From Synechococcus sp. BO 8801 (GTDB lineage Bacteria; Cyanobacteriota; Cyanobacteriia; PCC-6307; Cyanobiaceae): a DNA stretch of 64,000 nucleotides. Under the pieces are notes generated by a model. It had not been told where the DNA came from. It saw nothing but the letters and a program-made list of their open reading frames with translations, and did not search any database. Positions 59,388 through 64,000 of the stretch are shown here, in pieces. The number at the start of each line of letters is the position of its first letter. Positions within the stretch are counted from its first letter, which is position 1. Where the stretch lies: NCBI RefSeq assembly GCF_002252675.1, contig NZ_NQKY01000012.1:1-64000 (forward strand), written 5' to 3'. The translations under genes and the position numbers were made by a program.

Positions 59388-60703
59388 TGGTGCCTGCCCC
59401 AGCTCCCGTGCCCCTGCTGCTGCGCTGGCAGGGGTTGCTGGCCGGCCTGCCCGCCGGCCGCCTCGGCGCCCACCTGCCCCTTCTGGCGGGCTGGATCCTC
59501 TGCGCCCTGATGGCCGGCCTGCCCCTGGTGACCCGGGCGGGCCTCAGCCTGCTGATCGCCGCCTCCGCCCTGCTCTGGGTGGTCTGGGCCCTGCGCACCC
59601 CGCCGGGCCGCCTCGGCGCCATCAACATCTGGCTGCTGCTGGTGATCGCGATCGCCGTGGTGGCCACCGGCTTTTCGCCCGTGCCGAAGGCCGCCCTGGT
59701 GGGCCTGTTCAAGCTGCTCAGCTACCTGAGCGTCTACGCCCTGATGCGCCAGCTGCTGGCCGCCGCCCCGGCCTGGTGGGACCGGCTGGTGGGCGCCCTG
59801 CTGGCCGGTGAACTGATCACCAGCGTGATCGGCATCCGCCAGCTCTACGAGGCCCCCGGGGCCCTGGCCCGCTGGTCGGACAACAACTCGGTGGCCGAGG
59901 GCACGGTGCGCATCTACAGCACCCTCGAAAACCCCAACCTGCTGGGGGGCTACCTGCTGCCGATCCTGCCCCTGGCCGTGGTGGCCCTGCTGCGCTGGCA
60001 GGGACGGGGCCGGCGCCTGTTCGCCCTGGCCAGCCTGGTGCTGGGCCTGGTGGCCCTGGTGCTCACCTACAGCCGCGGCGCCTGGATGGGGATGGTGGCC
60101 TCCCTGGGCCTGCTGGCCCTGCTGCTGGTGCTGCGCCAGACCCGCGACTGGCCGCCCCTGTGGCGGCGCCTGTTCCCCCTGCTGCTGCTGGCCGGGGCCA
60201 CCGTGGCGCTGGTGCTGCTGGTGACCCAGGTGGAGCCGCTGCGGGTGCGGGTGATGAGCCTGGTGGCCGGCCGGGAGGACAGCTCCAACAACTTCCGCAT
60301 GAACGTCTGGACCTCGGCCCTGGCGATGATCCAGGACCGCCCCTGGATCGGGATCGGCCCGGGCAACAGCGCCTTCAACCTCATCTATCCGCTGTACCAG
60401 CAGCCCAAGTTCAACGCCCTCAGCGCCTACTCCATCCCCCTGGAGCTGCTGGTGGAGGCCGGCATTCCGGGGCTGCTGGCGGGGCTGGGCCTGCTGCTGA
60501 GCGCCGTGAAGGTGGGCCTGGGCCAGTGGCGCAGCAGCGCCCCCCTGGCCCTGCCCTGCCTGGCGGCGGTGGCCGTGTTCGCGGGGCTGGGGGTGCAGGG
60601 CCTCACGGACACGATCTTCTTCCGGCCGGAGGTGCAGCTGATCGCCCTGTTCAGCCTCGCCACCCTCGCCGCCTCGGCGGCGGATCCAGCGCCATGCGAC
60701 TGA
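59384..60703 (+). CDS. ictB: IctB/O-antigen-ligase family membrane protein
   Basis: 439 residues, ten or more helices. Conserved segments: YSTLENPNLLGGYLLPILPL, LTYSRGAWMGMVASL, NNFRMNVWTSALAMIQDRPWIGIGPGNSAFNLIYPLYQ. This is the Wzy_C/O-antigen ligase fold of cyanobacterial IctB, once proposed as a bicarbonate transporter, although direct function is disputed. It overlaps trmB by four bases and the BadF-type gene by 10. Confidence 0.88.
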   Translation: MMVPAPAPVPLLLRWQGLLAGLPAGRLGAHLPLLAGWILCALMAGLPLVTRAGLSLLIAASALLWVVWALRTPPGRLGAINIWLLLVIAIAVVATGFSPVPKAALVGLFKLLSYLSVYALMRQLLAAAPAWWDRLVGALLAGELITSVIGIRQLYEAPGALARWSDNNSVAEGTVRIYSTLENPNLLGGYLLPILPLAVVALLRWQGRGRRLFALASLVLGLVALVLTYSRGAWMGMVASLGLLALLLVLRQTRDWPPLWRRLFPLLLLAGATVALVLLVTQVEPLRVRVMSLVAGREDSSNNFRMNVWTSALAMIQDRPWIGIGPGNSAFNLIYPLYQQPKFNALSAYSIPLELLVEAGIPGLLAGLGLLLSAVKVGLGQWRSSAPLALPCLAAVAVFAGLGVQGLTDTIFFRPEVQLIALFSLATLAASAADPAPCD

Positions 60704-61689
60704 TCGCCGGCTTCGACGCCGGTCAGACCCACACCACCTGCCGCCTGGCCCTTGTAGGCGATGGCATCCCGCCGGGGCTGGGCCCGGTGGTCGGGGAAGG
60801 GGAAGGCCCCGGCTTGTGCCACCTGGCCGCCCCCGAGGGTCCCGAGCGCTTCGGGGCCGCCCTGCGGGAGAGCCTGGTGCGGGCCCGGGCCCATCTCATC
60901 GACGCCGGCGAGTCCGCCGGCACGGCCGTACTGGTGGCGGCCGCGGTGGGGGCCAGCGGCATCGAACTGGGCACGGCGGTGCAGGACCAGGGGCGAGCCC
61001 TGGCGGCCGCCGCCCTGGGGCTGGCCCCGGAGAAGGTGGTGGTCACCGGCGACGAGCGCACCGCCCTGCGCGGGGCCTTCCCTGCCGGCCCCGGCATCGT
61101 GGTGATCAGCGGCACCGGCACCATCGCCGTCGGCCGCGACGGCCGTGGGCGCGAGCACCGCTGCGCCGGCTGGGGCTGGCTGCTGGACGGGGCCGGTTCG
61201 GCCATGGACATCGGCCGGGACGGCCTGGCCCTGAGCCTGCAGATGGCCGATGCCCGGCTCCCCGAAACCCACCTGCGGCGGGCCCTGTGGGAGGCCCTGG
61301 ATCTGGACCCGGACGACCCGGGATCTCCCCAGCGGCTCAAGGCGCTGGTGGTGGCCGACGGGTTCGGCGCCGCCGGCTTTGCCCGGCTGGCGCCGGTGCT
61401 CGACCGGCTGGCCGCCGCCGGCGATCCCCGGGCCCTCGCCGTGATGGAGCACAACGCAGGGGCGCTGGCGGCGATGGCGGCAGGAGTGGCCCGGTGCCTG
61501 GATCTGGTGGGGCCGGCGGTGTGCCCGATGGGAGGAGCGCTGCTCCATCTGGAGCAGCTGCGGGACCCCTTCGGCCGCAGCCTGACCCTGGCCCTGCCGG
61601 GCAGCCGGCTGGTGGGGGCCGCCGGCGATGCCTGCCAGGGGGCCCTGGCGATGGCAGCGGCCCTGCTGAGTGGGCCTCAGCCGGCCTGA
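60694..61689 (+). CDS. BadF/BadG/BcrA/BcrD ATPase family (N-acetylglucosamine-kinase-like)
   Basis: 331 residues from ATG 60694. Actin-like ATPase fold: LIAGFDAGQTHTTCRLA, TGDERTALRGA and VVISGTGTIAVGRDGRG near residues 135-150, with AGWGWLLDGAGSAMDIGRDGL. Small members phosphorylate N-acetylglucosamine or related sugars. It overlaps the IctB-like gene and ends inside the convergent hupE stop region. Confidence 0.85.
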   Translation: MRLIAGFDAGQTHTTCRLALVGDGIPPGLGPVVGEGEGPGLCHLAAPEGPERFGAALRESLVRARAHLIDAGESAGTAVLVAAAVGASGIELGTAVQDQGRALAAAALGLAPEKVVVTGDERTALRGAFPAGPGIVVISGTGTIAVGRDGRGREHRCAGWGWLLDGAGSAMDIGRDGLALSLQMADARLPETHLRRALWEALDLDPDDPGSPQRLKALVVADGFGAAGFARLAPVLDRLAAAGDPRALAVMEHNAGALAAMAAGVARCLDLVGPAVCPMGGALLHLEQLRDPFGRSLTLALPGSRLVGAAGDACQGALAMAAALLSGPQPA

Positions 61690-62285
61690 GCCGCCAGGGG
61701 AACGAGGGCCAGGGCGCCGCCGAGCACGGCCAGCAGCAGGGCCAGCCGGGTGGTCCAAGCCAGGGGAAGGCGGCGCATCAGCAGGAAGGAGCCACCGCTG
61801 ACCAGCACCGAGGCCGCCAGGGCACCGGCCCACCAGCCGAAGGCCGAAGCATCGACAGGGGCCTCACCGCCGTGCAGGGCGCCATGCAGTGCCACCGCCG
61901 CGGCCACCAGGCCGCCACCGAAGGCCAGACCAGGGCTGCGGCTCTCGCGGTGGGCGTTCAGGATCAGCAGCGCCACCGCCGAGATCGCCAGGGCGGCGAG
62001 CACCTCGGCGAAGGGCATGGTGAAGCCCATGGCCCCGGCCAGTCCCCCCAGGACCGCACCGGCCAGGCCCCAGAGCAGCAGCTGGGCCGACACATAGGAG
62101 GCGGCGGCGCCGACCCCGATCAGCAGCAGCAGGTGGTCGACCCCGGTGATCGGGTGGAGGAAGCCGTAGCTGAGGCCGCCGTGGGCCAGGCCATGGGCCT
62201 GGGCCGGCTGGCCGACGAGCACGAAGCCGAGGGCGGCGGCGCCCCCCAGCAGGGTCCAGGAGCGCAGACGGGAGAAGTGGATCAT
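61677..62285 (-). CDS. hupE: HupE/UreJ family metal transporter (copy 1)
   Basis: 202 residues from ATG 62285. The signal-like first helix ends near AQAHG. The family motif HPITGVDHLLLLIGVG near residue 44 has the metal-binding His and Asp. Six or more helices. HupE/UreJ proteins import nickel or cobalt; a cobalamin riboswitch upstream argues for cobalt. Its 3' end overlaps the BadF-type gene by 13 bases. Confidence 0.85.
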   Translation of the reverse strand: MIHFSRLRSWTLLGGAAALGFVLVGQPAQAHGLAHGGLSYGFLHPITGVDHLLLLIGVGAAASYVSAQLLLWGLAGAVLGGLAGAMGFTMPFAEVLAALAISAVALLILNAHRESRSPGLAFGGGLVAAAVALHGALHGGEAPVDASAFGWWAGALAASVLVSGGSFLLMRRLPLAWTTRLALLLAVLGGALALVPLAAQAG

Positions 62286-62319
62286 CGAGGTTCCCGGTCC
62301 GCGCCGGGATGGAAGGAAC

Positions 62320-62445
62320 GGTTCACGGCGAGCGTTCTGGCTGAGGGTGACCCCATCACAGCTGCGGGACAGCGCCGGAATGATGGAAGGGAGAACCCTG
62401 CCGTGCACCGGACTTTCCTCGTTTCCTCCCGGAGGTGAACCCCGG
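62320..62445 (-). ncRNA. Cobalamin riboswitch upstream of hupE copy 1
   Basis: On the minus strand: AAAGTCCGGTGCACGG, then CCGGCGCTGTCCCGCAGCTGTGATGG, the core of the cobalamin element, then the B12-box-like CAGCCAGAACGCTCGCC (about 62328-62344). It lies in the leader of the hupE gene. Confidence 0.85.
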
Positions 62446-62529
62446 GAACCGTCCACCCATTGTGCCCGCAGCCAGTGACGTTGCCGCCCGATGACCGCAG
62501 CTTCTGACCGGTAAGGGGGGAGGATGGCC

Positions 62530-62672
62530 CGCAGGAGGTTCCTTCCCTTCACGGGGAGGACGCAAGGAGGAAAGGCGGTGCGGGGTGACCCAAGTCCGCC
62601 GCTGTCCCGCAGCTGTGATGGACACCGTGGCCCCCGCCCCGTCGTCCTCAGTCAGAACGCTCACCCCCCACG
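62530..62672 (+). ncRNA. Cobalamin riboswitch upstream of hupE copy 2
   Basis: Plus strand: AAAGGCGGTGCGGGGTGACCC, AAGTCCGCCGCTGTCCCGCAGC with TGTGATGG, and TCAGTCAGAACGCTCACCC as the B12 box (about 62648-62666). Its core is nearly identical to the minus-strand element. It leads directly into the gene at 62708. Confidence 0.87.
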
Positions 62673-62707
62673 ACACCTTTCCTGCCGGCGAGGACCGGAG
62701 ATCATCC

Positions 62708-63331
62708 ATGAATCTGCCTTCCCTGGCCAAGCGGCGCGGCGCCCTGCCCATCGCCCTGCTCGCCATGTGCGCCCTGCCGCTGCTGCTGGCGGCTCCCGCA
62801 TCGGCCCACCACCTGATGGATCTCACCGGCATGAAGCCGGGCGTCCTCACCGGCCTGCTGAGCGGCCTGGCCCACCCGATCCTGGGCCCCGACCACCTGC
62901 TGTTCCTGCTGGCCATCGGCCTGGTGGGCATCGTCCAGCCCTTCCGCTGGGTGCTGGCCCTGCTGGGCTGCGGGCTGGTGGGTAACGCCCTGGGGCTGGC
63001 CCTGCCGGGCTTCCCCTGGATCGAGCCCCTGGTGGCCCTCTCGGTGGCCCTCACCGGCCTGGTGCTGGCCCGGCGCCTGCCCCCGGCCGTGCTGGTGCCC
63101 GCCTTCCTGCTGCACGGCTACGCCCTCAGCGGCGCCGTCCTCGGCTGGGAACCCACCCCGATCGGCTTCTATCTGGTCGGTCTGCTGGTGAGCCAGAGCC
63201 TGCTGCTGCTGGTGGCCCTCACCGCCGTCCGTCGCTGGCGCCGCAGGGCCTCCAGCGGTGCGGTCAACATCACCGCCGGTCTGCTGATGGGCATCGGCCT
63301 GGCCTTCACCTGGTCGGCCCTGGTGGCCTGA
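62708..63331 (+). CDS. hupE: HupE/UreJ family metal transporter (copy 2)
   Basis: 207 residues from ATG 62708. A signal-like helix ends near ASAHH. The motif AHPILGPDHLLFLLAIGLVG near residue 56 matches HupE/UreJ. It differs clearly from copy 1, so it is an old paralogue. Divergent from copy 1; both have B12 riboswitches, which suggests cobalt uptake for (pseudo)cobalamin synthesis. Confidence 0.87.
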   Translation: MNLPSLAKRRGALPIALLAMCALPLLLAAPASAHHLMDLTGMKPGVLTGLLSGLAHPILGPDHLLFLLAIGLVGIVQPFRWVLALLGCGLVGNALGLALPGFPWIEPLVALSVALTGLVLARRLPPAVLVPAFLLHGYALSGAVLGWEPTPIGFYLVGLLVSQSLLLLVALTAVRRWRRRASSGAVNITAGLLMGIGLAFTWSALVA

Positions 63332-63335
63332 GGGC

Positions 63336-64000
63336 TCAGGTGCCCAGCAGGGCGGTGCACTCCAGCCGCTCCTGGCTGGCGGCCCGGTGCGAGGCCCGCA
63401 GGCGGATCGCCTCCGCCAGGTACTCGGCGTCGTCGGCGACGCCGCAGAAGCGGGCCGAGCCCCAGGTGTGCAGCCAGGGCAGGCCCAGGACATAAAACCC
63501 CGGCACCCGGGTGAGACCCCGCTCGTGGACCGGATGGCCGGCGCCGTCGAACACGGGCACCTCCACCCAGGAGAAATCCGGGCTGTAGCCCGTGCACCAG
63601 ATCACCGCCGCCAGCGGCTCGGCGACCAGGTCGAGGGGCTCCGGCGCACCGGGGGGCGGCGTCCAGCAGGGGACGTAGGGCGCTTCCTCGGGGGCATCGA
63701 GGCCCTCGCTGGCGATGTGGTCGTCGATGCTGCGGCAGATGCGGCTGTAGACGGCATCGGCCCCGTCGAGGTTGGCGGCCAGGTCGCCGGCGAACCGGAT
63801 GCGGTCGTGGCCGAGGTCGGCCAGGCGGCCGTGCAGCACCATCCCCTCGAGGGCTCGGCGGCGCAGGTCGATCTCCCGGCCGCCGTCGCGGCCGGTGAGG
63901 TAGTGGTTGGTCTTGCCCCGCACCGCCCTGGGATCGGCGTGCTGGTCGATCGGCATGGCGTAGTAGCCCATGCGATCGAGCCAGTCGACCACGTCGCGGC
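63336..64000 (-). CDS. Flavin-dependent oxidoreductase, C-terminal part (MSMEG_0569-like, partial)
   Basis: 221 codons are visible; the 5' end lies beyond the window. VVDWLDRMGYYAMPIDQHADPRAVRGKTNHYLTGRDGGREIDLRRRALEG, VIWCTGYSPDFSWVEVPVFD and GFYVLGLPWLHTWGSARFCGVADDAEYLAEAI belong to FAD monooxygenase-like enzymes. I recall the closest group as the MSMEG_0569 type, usually in a nitrilase gene cluster in cyanobacteria. Four bases separate its stop from the convergent hupE stop. Confidence 0.82.
   Translation of the reverse strand, partial: RDVVDWLDRMGYYAMPIDQHADPRAVRGKTNHYLTGRDGGREIDLRRRALEGMVLHGRLADLGHDRIRFAGDLAANLDGADAVYSRICRSIDDHIASEGLDAPEEAPYVPCWTPPPGAPEPLDLVAEPLAAVIWCTGYSPDFSWVEVPVFDGAGHPVHERGLTRVPGFYVLGLPWLHTWGSARFCGVADDAEYLAEAIRLRASHRAASQERLECTALLGT

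Overview
The window reads as chromosomal DNA of a GC-rich picocyanobacterium of the Cyanobium/Synechococcus group. The evidence is the 3' end of psbA, psbO, crtR, ycf20-like and ycf66-like genes, an IctB-family gene, FtsH, Sat, IleS and several small cyanobacteria-type hypothetical proteins. Genus-level placement is inference, since no phylogeny was run.

1-24 kb is mostly a dense core segment. It holds psbA (3' end), aroC, a KDPG-aldolase-like gene, ftsH, sat, psbO, coaBC, tRNA-Ala(CGC), a ycf20-like gene, mpg-pyrB, a sulfotransferase with a possible Pho box, a creatininase-like gene, gatC, crtR, a secreted hydrolase, tRNA-Leu(UAG), a ycf66-like gene and ileS. Two glycosyltransferase genes and several accessory genes follow. 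24.6-27.8 kb is a small, less GC-rich block: GT4 glycosyltransferase, an alpha/beta hydrolase with an apparent Cys nucleophile, and a luciferase-like flavin monooxygenase, nearly or actually overlapping.

The most striking region is 30.6-39.0 kb. It is an AT-richer array of single genes, all on the minus strand, each followed by an 85-96 bp imperfect palindrome. The palindromes are bounded by RYYYAAC and GTTRRRY boxes, as in integron attC sites. At least six good sites and one decayed site are visible, and several stop codons lie inside the attC box. No integrase gene is present, so this is best described as a cluster of attC sites lacking integrase (CALIN) or the distal part of a chromosomal integron. 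The cassettes look like a defence library: a DUF262-HNH nuclease, a PD-(D/E)XK-like protein, a trypsin-like protease, a SieB-like superinfection-exclusion protein, another possible nuclease, a caspase-like protease with a probable frameshift, a P-loop ATPase and a broken cassette.

39-43.9 kb holds an MFS exporter with a Coq4-family gene, a divergent TetR regulator with a clear 19-bp palindromic operator, an aldo/keto reductase and two overlapping membrane proteins. 44-54 kb looks like an undescribed metabolic locus: a zinc alcohol dehydrogenase, a radical SAM protein, a tandem fusion of two complete sugar-porter MFS units in one 898-residue chain, a carboxylic acid reductase (A-T-R), a disrupted small ORF and a GT1 glycosyltransferase.

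54-64 kb returns to ordinary content: secreted protein, truncated VOC gene, UDG-like protein, DUF3177, FIST, trmB, IctB-like and a BadF-type kinase. It ends with two divergent HupE/UreJ genes, each preceded by its own cobalamin riboswitch, and the 3' part of a flavin-dependent oxidoreductase.
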